This document shows positions 21,437 through 32,654 of a stretch of 64,000 nucleotides of DNA, in pieces. Under the pieces are notes generated by a model. The model worked only from the letters and a program-made list of their open reading frames with translations, did not search any database and was not told where the DNA came from. The DNA is from Quercus robur (lineage: Eukaryota; Streptophyta; Magnoliopsida; Fagales; Fagaceae). Position 1 is the stretch's first letter. Each line of letters opens with the position of its first letter. The translations under genes and the position numbers were made by a program. The DNA lies in assembly GCF_932294415.1 (NCBI RefSeq), contig NC_065535.1, positions 27,622,782 through 27,686,781 of the forward strand. The letters are read 5' to 3'.

Positions 21437-24400
21437 CTGTGAGAGAGATAAAAAATTGGAATAAGGATGCCCATCTCAAAGCTTTTCAGGTTGACATATC
21501 ATCCTTCCAGTCGATATTCAACTTTAAGAGCTTTCTGCAGCAGTGGCTTTTGGATTCAAATATGCGTACTTCGGTCCAATTATATGATCAAACATGCAGA
21601 CAGCATGACAACAATTTGGATGAGCTTCAGCTTTCTTTTGATTTGTATAATTTGATCTAACTAGCATAAGTTGCTAGTGACCTCTGCACTTTTAATACCA
21701 ATATTACCATGCTCAATTAGACTTGAACCTCATGGAATTGAGACCTACAAGATTGTGTCGAAGTCGTTTTTGTCCTTTGTTTTATGTGTTTAATCTTCCA
21801 TTTCAGATCTTTCTTTGTTATGCAAAAATTGTGTTTTTTGGTGCTACATTTTCAGCAGATTTTTTTTATTGCATCTTTGCAAAATACATTTTGATGTCAT
21901 CACAAATAATTGTTAGTAAATATCTTATTCATTTTAGTGCCTGTGATACATCCCTGTTTCCTACCCACATGAAGTTCAATCATGGGTTGTTTGATGATAA
22001 GTTTACATGTGTTTTTCAGGATGATGGCTACAAATTACATTGGTGCATTCTGTTTGACCAATCTTTTACTACCACTTCTTAAAAATAGTCCTGTGCCTTC
22101 CCAGATCGTGAATGTTACATTTTTTTACTCATCCAAATGGTAAAATTGGTTTGTAGTTATGTATGTGAACATGTTTCTATGAACAATTAGTGGTTCATTA
22201 GGGAAAAACTAGTACACTTCTAATTATTGCCTGTGTACTACTTGCTCATCCTTGATTCTATGCCAATGCCATTACTTTGGCATTGGCTCTGAAATTGCTG
22301 TCCATTTCTGATACATTCAATCTGCCGATATGATGACATTAGTTGGAAAAAAAGTGAAAAGAGAAAAGCAAAGAAAAGAGAAGTTAAAGAAGGAGACTTG
22401 TAAAAGAATGTTAGTGCTGGAAATTTTGTTTGACAGGCATATTGATGTGTCAAAGAGGTCACCAGGCTTAAGTTGTAATGTTTCATTAATATGGTAAATG
22501 AATGAATGTGCTAACTTACTAACATCTGACTGTTGCCTTAACTGAAAATGGCAAAAGAAAAGTGCATGCTGATTGATCCCTCAGGATAAGATATGCTATG
22601 ATGGCTTTCCATTGAGCCAAAAAGATAAGATATGCTGTAATGAGAGTTCCTGCAATATCACCTTTTCCACATGGTGCTTGATGGTTTGTTAAATTTCTTT
22701 ATAAGCAGGAATTTATAGTTAGAAGAGTTGAAACCCATAATTGCATCGGCTAACAGATTATTTAACACAAAATTCATGAACTCCTTGTTCTTCAGTTTTT
22801 AATTTGCAGGTTGACTAGGAAACTGTTTCGGGGAAGTGCTTCTCAAGAACAAAACCATATCCATGTGCTCGTATTTATGAGAATTCTAAATGTAAGATAT
22901 AAATGCCCCACCAGATATATCAGACTACCTTTTATTTGAAACCTTACAAGTAGCACCCCATTTTTTGCCGTAGTATGCCTAGTGCTGTTTTCTTATGAGC
23001 TTCACCGACAACTTTGCTTGATGGAAAAGTATCATCGGGTCTCTGTCATGTATTGCGCTTTTTTTTTCTTCTTCTTATGGTTTTTCATTTCTTTTCAGGC
23101 CTTGGTGTATCTTTGAACATATAATTATCACTAAACTTGCTTGAGTGCAATTTTTTGAATACATATTTATCATTTTCTGAGCTTTGTGCATTAAAAACTA
23201 GGATTGTATCCCTACATTTTCCCTTTTTTAACTCTTTGTACTCTAGATTTCTTGTCTTCCATTCTCGTACCATGTACAACATTTTTGCTTTTTAAGCATA
23301 TTTGAGAATTTTTAGGTCTAACTAAATGCTGTCATCCATTATGCTTTTTCAAGATGTTCCACAATAATTTCCACCTCATTTTTGTTTCTGTTTTTGTTTG
23401 ATTTGAAGTGCTGTGGATCCCGGAGTAGTGGAAACCAATATTATGCGAGAGGTTCCCTCGTGCCTTTCTTGTGTAGCATTTACATTTTACAGTCTTGAAG
23501 CTTCTCGGCCTTTTGCAATCACCTAAAAAAGGGATAAGCTCTGTTCTTGATGCAGCCCTTGTGCAACCAGTGAGTTTACTCCTCCTAATAATTTGTATTA
23601 TAATTCTCAAACTGAAGTTGTTATGCAGGCACACCTTTTTTCGTTATATATATCTTAATCAAAGCTATTATGCCTACAATTTCATGTGTCAGTCCAACTC
23701 CAGTAGTTATATCAGCAATTTGATTGTACTGAAGCAATTGACAGAAATGTGGCATGCTAGAGTGTATTGTCTAATGCAGCTAGTTCTAATCTTGTACCTT
23801 GATATACATCGATAATTTCTGGAATATCTTAGATGCTCCTCCTATTTAGTAATATTAAGCAACTTATGCTGTGATAAAGCAGGACACCTTTTTTCTTATT
23901 TATGAACGTTGTTGAGGTAATTTTTTCTTGAGACTCTTGAAATGCACCCATGTATTGTTTAGTGTGGGGTGGAAGTAGAACATCAATTTCTTGTGATGAG
24001 TTTTTGATTGTGTTCTATGGACAGATTGGATGGTAAGTGCCTCTCGTGTCTTTGGTGCTTCAAAGTTGAATTGGTTAATGCTCTTTTCTGGACATGCCTT
24101 GGTTTAATGGGTGGACACTCCAAGGCATCAAATATTTAGTGTTGACCGTTACTTGATAGTTGATACTGATGTCACATGGATTATATAACGGATATATTTT
24201 TCTGCTGATGAAAATTAGTGCCTGCAAATGGACCAGTTTTGTCTGTTGCTGTTTGCGTCAAAATCTATAAGATTGGCCTATGACAGGCTGTTCAAACCCA
24301 CATATTATAGTGTTGAAGATGAAGATTTCTATTACCCTGCATGTTTTCTTGAGTTAGTTTAGTTGGTGGGTAGAAAGCTTTTGATTGAGTGCTAACATTG

Positions 24401-24714
24401 CTAACCTCTTGTTGTGGTTGATAACTTTTTTGATCTGGGTATGATTCTCCTTGCATGTGTGTTAGAAACATTTAGCTGAATTATTATTGAATTGGATTTT
24501 GGTGTAGTTTTATTGACTTTATGGAGGAAATCTTGGAATCCATGTCAATGTGTTGGTTACTGAGATAATTAGTTTGTGTTTATTTCAGGATATATCTGGA
24601 GTATACCTTTTCAGTGGAAAGGGTAGAACCATTAACTCTTCTGCACTTTCGCACAACAGCAAACTTGCACATGAACCTTGGACCACTTCATACAATCTGT
24701 TTATGCAGTCATAG
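21437..24714 (+). pseudogene. FEY: FEY-type short-chain dehydrogenase, multi-exon pseudogene
   Basis: It resembles plant FEY (FOREVER YOUNG), an NAD(P)-binding short-chain dehydrogenase-like protein. Recognisable exons with GT/AG borders: about 21437-21650 (DAHLKAFQVDISSFQSI), 22020-22139 (MMATNYIGAFCLTNLLLPLL, then SPVPSQIVNVT), 22810-22891 (SGKCFSRTKPYPCARIYE), 22974 to about 23049 (LFSYELHRQLCLMEK), 23409-23569 (VDPGVVETNIMREVPS, then LLQSPKKGISSVLDAAL) and 24589-24714 (SGVYLFSGKGRTINSSALSH, ending in TAG). Lesions: frame changes near 21580, in the T-run at 22120-22127 and near 23488, and an in-frame TAG at 22816-22818. A first exon near 20754-20846 is possible but not confirmed. Retained introns show a genomic rather than mRNA-derived copy. 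It is enclosed by the inverted repeats at 20048 and 26551. Assignment is by recalled family sequence. Confidence 0.8.
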
Positions 24715-25220
24715 CTTGCTGTTAAGGTTAAGGAAATTTCCACGTGAATATTTGATTGTAATAGGGAGGGAATGTCTTCATCAACGAAAAGCAAAGAGAA
24801 ATAGCACGGATTTGAAATGGTGGCAGTTGCACGGAGTGCGGTTGATGGCCTGTTCACTTCTCAGTTTGTCAGTCCTTTTGCATCATGGATGTTGTGATAG
24901 ATGCAGTCTTGCAGTTGCAGAGCTGTAATTGGAACTTGTTTATGTTATTTCTTTGCAAAAGCCTCGAGAGCTTTTCAGATATCATGGTTCTTTAAAAGTA
25001 AGATCAGAAAAGAAATGGTGCAACACAGCAACAGAAGCCAAATGGAGACATCGTTGTTCATGTTGTTTGTGGGAAATAGTGGAGACGTAAGTGGAACTTG
25101 TTTAAGTTTTGTGGGCTGAATATATAAAATGTTAACAACGCGTTTACATAAATGTTAATTGTTTTTGTTTCAAGACATATGAGAAAAGGAGGAAAGCCTC
25201 AAAGTGACTGCTGCTGCAGC

Positions 25221-25251
<31 letters not shown>

Positions 25252-25356
25252 ATGATGCCATATCTTATGTGAATGAATGCATATGGATTGTAGTCTAAAT
25301 AGAAAGGAGGAGGGAAAAAGAGGTAGGGGGAATTTTTGGCTAAAAAGTATGGCAAA

Positions 25357-25598
25357 TGTTAACAAGCACCGTGCAATACTTGTTAATGTTGTACTAACGT
25401 GGGTCTTATTTGATAAAAAAAATTGAAAAAAAAGCACATAAAACTGATCCTACAACTTATTTTAATATTTTTTTTTCTCTTCTATAAAGTTGGTCCCACA
25501 ATCTAAAAGCTGCAAAAATATGACATAAAACTGCAATAAAGCTAAAAAAAAGTACAAAGGGTTGCAGTTAACGAGCACCTTACGGTGCCTATTAACAC
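25357..25598. repeat. Small MITE-like inverted repeat
   Basis: The ends TGTTAACAAGCACCGT (left) and GGTGCCTATTAACAC (right) are inverted relatives of about 30 bp. The A/T-rich interior has no ORF. It lies inside the 20048-26551 element; no clear target duplication was found. Confidence 0.4.
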
Positions 25599-25777
25599 AA
25601 CCCTTTTTCTAACACCTCACCTGGAGGTTGGGGCTGGGGGTTGAAGTTGAACTAATTGATGCTTCGGAATAGAGTCTAATGATATTTGTAGAAGTGTTTG
25701 TTTTTTGGTCTAGTCTAGTGTATTTCAAAAATTGAGGGATAACAATGAAATCATCTAAATATTATTATGAGTAATTC

Positions 25778-25812
<35 letters not shown>

Positions 25813-26018
25813 GAAATTAAAAAGGTTCCTCTTTATCTCATGTGAAGTTTGGGAGGGAATGAAACCTCAACTCATTTTCATTAAATTTTGAAAACATGTT
25901 GTAATAAACAGAAGAAGGATGCTATTGGAGGAGGGTAAGCAAAGGTAAAAGCCACGTGAGGGACACGTGCTCATTAGGAAGGGTTTCTACTTTCTTTCTA
26001 GTTAAGTCGATTTTATAA

Positions 26019-26551
26019 GAGGTATTGTGCAAATCAGCTTCCTTCAACCATTCAAATTAGTTAGTTAGGCACGTTTTCAAACAATTTAGAAAACTAACAT
26101 CTCGAGTTTTTGAAACTCGAGATCCATATTAGAACTCGAGTCTTAAAGACTCGCTTTAGATCTCAAGTCTTTAAAACTCGAGTTTCATGCAAAAAAAATT
26201 TAACCTATAGTGGCGTTTTTAAGACTTACAGTGACGTTTTAAAACCCTATAGCGACGTTTTCCTGCAAAAAAATTTTTTAAGTACAGGTTTAAGGAGTCC
26301 TATAGTGGCGTTTTTAAGCCCTATAGTGACGTTTTATAGACCTATAGCGGCGTTTTTTGCAATTTATGAAAATCGAGTCTCTAAAACTCGATTTTCAGCG
26401 CAATTTTTTTTCTCCAAATCGAGACTTAAAAACTCGAGTTCCATCTGGAACTCAAGTTTTAGATACTCGAGATGTTATTTTTCAAAATTGTTTTGAAATA
26501 TGACAATTAACTAAATAGTTTAATATTTATTGTTATTTTAAAAAAAAATTC
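26019..26551 (-). repeat. Right long terminal inverted repeat
   Basis: Reverse-complement partner of 20048-20612. Its outer end lies only about 120 bp upstream of the start codon of the next gene. Confidence 0.75.
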
Positions 26552-26673
26552 ATTTTATAAACCCAAAACCTCCCCATTTAAAATCCTAAATATATTGAGA
26601 GTCTCAGGTGAGGTCCCAGACCCAGAGTGGAGAAGTAGAAAGAAGAAACGGTGGCGGAGTGATCGGAGTAGAG

Positions 26674-29127
26674 ATGTGGTTCGTCGGCGGACTGTTTAGT
26701 AGGAGTAGGACTGCCACTAGTAGTGGTAGTGGTAGCTTGATGAATATGATGAGTAGTAGTAGTAGTCTGGTGAGGCATTTCTCTCGAAAAAGGGGGGAGA
26801 ATCTTCGGAAGATAAATCCGAAGGTGGCGCCACAGGAGGCATCTAACATAGCTCAAGACCTCTACCGTCTCATCAACCAACGCGGCCCTCTCACCATCTC
26901 TAATGCTTGGATTCAAGCCCAGGTCCTTCCTTTTCCCTCTTTTTTATTTTTTTCATTGTCATAATTGATAATACATCTCCTATTTCTATTTCAATCAAAC
27001 ACCTATAACAATATTAAATACATTGTTTTTGTTATATTTTTATTTATTATGGTATAATTGAAGATATTGTGTCTCAAATGCGGGTAATTTCTAATTGGAA
27101 ATGCCACTAGAAAATGAAACCTCACCAACCTGCATACCCATAGATGCATATTCACATCTTGTACCCTGCTCCTTCCTCTCACGAGGGAAAAGAAGCAAAA
27201 TATATCAAATGAGCTGTGGACGTGAAAATAGAACCAAAACATATACCACCATGTTCATGTCTTAACTGACGTATCCAATAGCTAGCAGAATATTTACAAC
27301 ATTAACTTTTTTTTGATAAGTCGAATATTTATAGCTACTATGAATTTTGTTTTGAATGTATAAATTATTTTTTGCGTATTAATCATAAGTGTGTGTGTAT
27401 AAGATAAGTCAAGAGCCTTGTCTCAATTGGCACCTCTTGATGTTTCCAATGGAGACGTTTAGGGTTCAAATTCCCCACCCTCAATTATCGAATTATTAGG
27501 GAAAAAAAAAAAACCCTGATCATGAGTAGAATAAATGTGTTGATAATTCAAAATAGACTTGTAGATATAGAGATTTCTCAATTGCAGAATACCGATTAGA
27601 ACTTTGATTCACAAACATCATGAGTAAAACTTTGTACCTCTACCAAAATCCATCCTCACTCTTTGTCACCTGTGTTATAGTTGAGATGTTCCTAGTCAAG
27701 TTAATTACACAGACTAACTTTTCATTTGTTTACAATAAAAAGAATGAAACACACTCTATCAATTTTGTGTTTGAAAAGGTTTTATAATTAGACAAAATGC
27801 ACTAGAACCATATAAATTTTGTTGTCTTTGTTGTTTTGAGGGTCAAGAACTAAGCATGGTTAAATTGAAATATCTATTTTTCATTATTGTTTCTTCTTTG
27901 TTCTTGTGTTTCCTGTTGTATACAGCCCATGTACTTTGGCGCACTCTCTGATTTTTAGTGAAAAAAAAAGGCTAAAATGCAAAACTCACCCTTTAAGTTT
28001 CACCATTTTTCATTTCAGTCCTATAAGTTTGAGTTTTATCATTTTAGTCCTCTAAGTTTCATTCTTTCCTAATTAAGTCTTTTGTTAATTTTTTCCGTTA
28101 ACTTACCATGTTATTCGAGATCCAACCCATTTAAGTCCTTTGTCTTCATCTATGTTATTCAAGATTCTTATCTGACTCGTTACAGCCCTCATATTATTCT
28201 TGACTGTTTTTGCTACATTGCCAGACCCAGATAAATCCCCTTGAATCCTTATCATAGTCGCACCTTCTCTTACTCTGCTCAATGCTTCTCCGTGGTTTTC
28301 ACACCCACAAACAAATGGGCAACAAAGTTGTGCTTGTTAATGAAATTGTCCTCATCTGCAAGAGCAATAGCTTCGCCCTCGTCGATGTAATCGATCCCAA
28401 TGGCTTCAAGTATCTGGGCCTCGACGAAATGGCCGAGCCGGGCACTGACCATTATGGGGATCAAAACGATGTGCTTGATTTCCTTGATGAGAGATGGGTC
28501 TGGCATGCAAGAAATGCCTCGTTGAGATGGGTCCGACACAATGAGACAACATGCACCAGCTTGTTCGGCGATCTCGGCTTGTTCGGCATTTGTGACTTCG
28601 ACAATGGCTCCGCTGCGTAGCATTTTGGTTAGCCCAGCCTTGAGGGAAAATGGTTTGTCTTGGCGTCTGTGATGGCGATGCTATTGTAGACTGTGACGGC
28701 ACCATCTTCAGCCATCGCACCAGGTGTTTGTGAAATTGTCTGAACCAAAAAATGATTAGAAAAGAAAAGGAAATGAGAAACAAGGAATGGTTGGCTTTTG
28801 GTAAAAAAAAAAAAAAAAAAAAAAAAAACTAAGGTCTAAAACAACGCCGTTTTGGTAAGTTAACGGAGGATTTAATTGGGAAAGAATGAAACTTAGAGGA
28901 CTGAAATGACAAAACCCAAACTTATAGGACTGAAATGAAAAATGGTGAAACTTAGAGGGTTAGTTTTGCATTTTGGCCAAAAAAGAAAAAGTCATTTCCA
29001 CTATCTTAGACAAACCATTATGAAGCTACTTAAATCACACGCATGTTCATGAAACATTTAAACATATTTAAGCTATGGTTTTAACTCTTAAAGAGTGGTT
29101 TGACGTTGGTTTCATTATTAAACAAGT

Positions 29128-29159
<32 letters not shown>

Positions 29160-30194
29160 CCTTTTTGAAGCTGCGTTGGTTCATGATTCTTGGTTTATAT
29201 TAGCCCTAACTTATTCTTTAACTCCTAAACTTCACTTGTTTCAATTCTTTTTCCATTTCACACTTCCCCAATATTTGTCTAACATCAGTATCTATATGGA
29301 TGGTGTAACACTGTATAAATCTTGTGTTACCATCAAGATTGACCTTTTCTTCCTTGTATAGTACTGCTGATTAGACTCATTCTTTAGTTGTTATATATAA
29401 TGCCAAAGACAAAATATGACTTTATGACTAGCTCTTTTAGTAAAATTCAAGTTATTTAAAAGGATTTTTGTAACCTATTTTGATGGTTATGACACGCTAA
29501 AATTTGTATAATCTAAATGTGGTTTATGTTCATCTATGAATCAATTGAGGATCCAAAGCCCATCCCAAAGCCTTTTTGTTGTTGTAATTGTAGTTAACTT
29601 TCTAATGTTATTCTTTTGCAATTTATGTGCCTATGGATGTATGGACAATCATTTGAATTAATTGACACTGCACATGTCCTTCGTTTACTGAGCCTGGGAT
29701 GAGATTTTTTTTTACTGTACTATGCCATGGAATAATTATGTTGCTACTAACTTGCTAACTTTGGATTGTGCACAGGGCACCTGAGGATATATAGATCATC
29801 TGTGGTACATCATAATATGTTATTGAAATATGAGTCACAGATAGAGGATAATCATATGTTCTCGAAATGAGTCACTTATATGTTGTTGTTTTAAAAAAAT
29901 GTATATGGGAAATTATATCTGCTTGTGTAAGCTTTTTTGATTAGGTTTGATTTTTCATTACAGGAATCTGGTATTAGTGGATTGAACAGCAAGACACACT
30001 TGAAGCTAATGCTCAAATGGATGAGGGGGAGGAAGATGCTGAAGCTGTTCTGCAACCAAATTGGTTCCAACAAGAAATTTCTGCTATGTACTTTGCCAGA
30101 AGACCCTCAAATTGCACAGTTTATTAAAAACTCAGAACTGAAATCGCAGACTGAGAAGCCTGCCATAAAGAGGAAGAGAAAGCAAAAGAAATAA
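26674..30194 (+). CDS. Conserved plant protein, probably mitochondrial, two exons
   Basis: Exon 1 is 26674-26922 and exon 2 is 29964-30194. The intron of 3041 bp has GT (26923) and AG (29962-29963), and the joined frame is exactly 160 codons (159 residues). The N-terminus is rich in Ser, Arg and hydrophobic residues with few acids (FVGGLFSRSRTATSSG), as in mitochondrial presequences. The conserved body runs HFSRKRGENLRKINPKV, EASNIAQDLYRLINQRG, then across the splice junction SGISGLNSKTHLKLMLKWM and LFCNQIGSNKKFLLCTLPED, ending in a basic Lys/Arg tail. I recognise it as a conserved plant protein without a firm functional name; the helix-rich core with a KMLKLFC strand looks winged-helix-like, which is inference only. 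The first ATG of the frame was taken. The intron carries a SINE and a PDX1.2-bearing transposon. Confidence 0.75.
27411..27513 (+). mobile_element. tRNA-derived SINE
   Basis: It starts AAGAGCCTTGTCTCAATTGG (A-box-like) with a B-box-like GGTTCAAATTCC at about 27472, and ends in an A-run at 27502-27513. A second copy in reverse orientation lies at 51470-51565. It sits in the intron of the 26674-30194 gene. Confidence 0.55.
27970..28978. mobile_element. Pack-MULE-like element carrying a PDX1.2 fragment
   Basis: It has TIRs of about 140 bp: 27970 to about 28110 and about 28848 to 28978, sharing GGCTAAAATGCAAAACT-type ends and internal CATTTTTCATTTCAGTCCTA in inverted orientation with few mismatches. 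The flanking 9-mers are AAAAAAAAA and AAAAAAGAA, compatible with a decayed 9-bp duplication but low-complexity. The TIRs abut a partial host gene and no transposase is present, the Pack-MULE arrangement. An A-run of about 27 bp lies at 28802-28828. Confidence 0.75.
28113..28715 (-). pseudogene. PDX1.2: Fragment of a PDX1.2-type pyridoxal phosphate synthase subunit
   Basis: Reading the minus strand from the ATG at 28715: MAEDGAVTVYNSIAITDAKT, then LRSGAIVEVTNAEQAEIAEQ, MPDPSLIKEIKHIVLIPIM, SARLGHFVEAQILEAIGIDY and EDNFINKHNF. After a frame change comes GDLSGSGNVAKTV, with ILNNIDEDK near 28130. This covers roughly the first two thirds of a PDX1 protein of about 310 residues. The IVSDP and MPDPSLIKEI signatures, and a Ser where catalytic PDX1 has Lys before ARxGHF, point to the non-catalytic PDX1.2 type, a regulatory partner in vitamin B6 synthesis. 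Frame changes near 28663 and about 28310 and the missing C-terminus make it a pseudogene. PDX1.2 in Arabidopsis is intronless, in line with this uninterrupted segment. Confidence 0.82.
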
Positions 30195-31007
30195 AATGTA
30201 TGTATCCAGACCTACTTTCATCTGGAGTTGGTATAATCCGTGGTAACATGAGTGCTTCCTTCAGTTGATGTCTTGAACATGTATTTTTGTATCAAGATTG
30301 CTGTCTAAAGCTGTTTTGCTAGTTCGTTAGGCTTTTATATGCTGCCCAATTTGCTTCTTTCCCATTTTCTATGTAGTTGGATCCAATATGGATTGTTAAG
30401 ATGCAAACTATTGATTTTCATGTTTTGGTGGGATTGGGAACAGAGAAATTTGGTTATTGAGAAATTTGGTTCAAGCCTAAACTCGGGCTTGGGTTTGATT
30501 TGATTGCTAAATAAATTTATATAAACAAGCTTTTTCTTGAACCAAGCCCCAGCTATTTATAAATAAGTCGGTTTAACTTCCATTCTAAAATATTCTCCTA
30601 ATGAATAGGAGATTGTGGTTTTCGCTTCCCTAATTAAATTCAACTATGTGATTGTATTTTGGCCAATACACTATAAAATAAAATATCTTATCTTCTCACA
30701 AATTAACTTCAATTATATGACTCATAAGTCAATATAGCCACTAATTTGAGAATCTAAGGTACATATCTAAGGATATGTACGTTAAGTTTTGTGTCTGCAA
30801 TAAAGAAGTTATTAACCTCAAGTTGTTGAGGTCGTTTTGCTCAATAATGCAGGTTGGCAAATTATTTGCCAGATAGAATTGTTTCAAACTTATATGAAAA
30901 AATAACCTCTTTTTTTAACTCAGTTTCATGCCACATCTGCTGGTGTGGTTCTGGTTTATGTAGTGTTTGTAAAAATAATATTCATCTGGATCTTGACTCT
31001 TTATGAG
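30195..31007. other. Spacer downstream of the two-exon gene
   Basis: The first part is the likely 3'UTR of the upstream gene; nothing else gene-like is visible. It ends at the hAT-like element target site. Confidence 0.4.
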
Positions 31008-31604
31008 CATAGTTCTCAGAACTGGACTGGACTGGGAAAATTGAGAACCGGGATGAAAACCGGTTTTTTAAGTATAAAGAACCGGGCATATGTGGCAATT
31101 TCATGAACCCCTAAAACCGGGGTTGGACTGCACGAATTGGTGGCAAGAACCGTGCCGTCCAACCCCTTAGCAATTTTTTTTTATTATTATTTTTTTATTT
31201 TAATAAAACAACTTAACACAATTTTATTCTACTTAATTAAATTATCCATCTCTTACAAGGAATAAAAAAAAATTATAATTAAAATCCTTCAAAGATATTC
31301 AACTTTACTTCAAAAATTAATCATAAATTTTAATGTTTTCATGGTTATTATTTTATTTTATTAACTTTCTTATTTAATTATTAAATATATGCTTGAAAAT
31401 CATTAAATTTCCTTCACATATATAGATATATTAGTCAATTTTGCTAGTTTTATAAATTTGATATATATATTTAGGCTTTAATTAATTATTAAATTAATAA
31501 TGATGTCATCATGGTTCGACCCCAGTTCGATCTCGGTTCGACCTCAAAAATCTTGAACCTCTCCCTTTTACGGTTCAATGAACAGTTTGGGTCTGAAAAC
31601 CTTG
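31008..31604. mobile_element. Non-autonomous hAT-like element with TSD TTTATGAG
   Basis: It is flanked by a perfect 8-bp duplication TTTATGAG (31000-31007 and 31605-31612), as for hAT transposons. The ends CATAGTTCTCAGAAC and, reverse-complemented, CAAGGTTTTCAGACC are imperfect TIRs. It is 597 bp and A/T-rich, with internal ACCGG and GGTTCGA phrases. A smaller relative lies at 61615-61803. Confidence 0.82.
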
Positions 31605-32180
31605 TTTATGAGGCGTGATGCATGTAAATAGATTTAGTTCCTCTCCCATTTCCAAAATTTCTCTCTCTCTCTCTCTCTCTGTTAGCCACTAAAATTGCCA
31701 CCTAGAGCCACTATTTCATGCTTTGAAGGTACATCTCAAAGTCTAGCTCTTTTTTTTTTTTTGGGTAGAAAGACGATTCTATAATATTATATTGTAATGG
31801 CAGATTCTTTAATAGAATCTGTAATGACCTTGTTGTTTCTCCTTAGTTTTTAAATCTCAAAGTCTAGCTCATATCCACGTCTCTCATTCTTTGCTTTTGT
31901 AACTAATGCCTCAGATTTTAGATGATAAAAAACACCATTCGAAGTGTTGGTTTTGATAATGTAAACCCATTGATTTTATATATAAATTAATGGAAATGTA
32001 AAAGGAGGTTTTTAAGGTATGGGTTAGGATTTGAGATAGGTTTTATTGATTGTATGTTTACAATTTATGAGACCTGAAGAATGGAATCAACCATCTTGAA
32101 GAGGCGAGTTTCATTTAAGCCAATTTTGCTTCTTTCAGAAATGAGTTTTAACAAGAGACGCTTTACGTCAAAGACTTATG

Positions 32181-32541
32181 CTATGTTTGGATGTTGGGGG
32201 AAGGAGGGGGAGTAGAGTAGAGGGAGGGAAAGTAATTTAAATACCTTGTTTGGATGTTTTTTAAGGAATGAGGGAGAGGGATTTGGAGGGGTTTGAACTA
32301 CTTACAACCCTTCATTTTTAATTTCCCCAAATTGGAGAGATTTGGAGGGGGAGTGGAGCATAAAAATATTTGACCAAATGAATTATCAAATTTACCCTTA
32401 CCATATTAACAAAATTACAAATAAAAAGACTAATTATTTCTCTCCCCTTTACTTAATTTTAAAAACATCCAAATAAGGTGGAGGATAACCATTTCCCTCT
32501 ACTCTCTTCTACTCTCCTCTCTCTCAAAACTTCCAAACATA
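32181..32541. mobile_element. MITE with CTATGTTTGG termini
   Basis: It starts CTATGTTTGGATGTT and ends CTTCCAAACATAG, with G/A-rich left and complementary C/T-rich right subterminal regions (GGGAGTAGAGTAGAGGG against CCCTCTACTCTCTTCTACTC). It is about 360 bp and non-coding. No unambiguous target duplication was found. Confidence 0.6.
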
Positions 32542-32654
32542 GGGTTAAGTATTGATCGGCAATTAGAGAATTCATAATGGCACTACTACCCTGGAACCAA
32601 GTGTCGAATATCATTTCAACTCTTGAAGAGTTGAGATCATAGTTTCAAGTGGGT

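Larger units (their letters stand above)
20048..26551. mobile_element. Putative long-TIR element carrying a FEY gene copy (Pack-TIR-like)
   Basis: Two inverted repeats, 20048-20612 and 26019-26551, match along their whole length, including the distinctive internal phrases AAAACGCCGCTATAGG, AACGTCACTAT, CTCGAGATGTTAGTTT and GCACAATACCTC. Each arm is itself partly foldback, with CTCGAG-rich ends. Homology stops abruptly inward at 20612/26019, and between them lies an intron-containing dehydrogenase pseudogene. No convincing target duplication is seen at the outer ends, so two independent inverted insertions remain possible. Confidence 0.6.

Noticed and set aside
27961-27969. 9-bp target duplication of the PDX1.2-bearing element
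   Set aside because: AAAAAAAAA against AAAAAAGAA is compatible but too low in complexity to count as proof.
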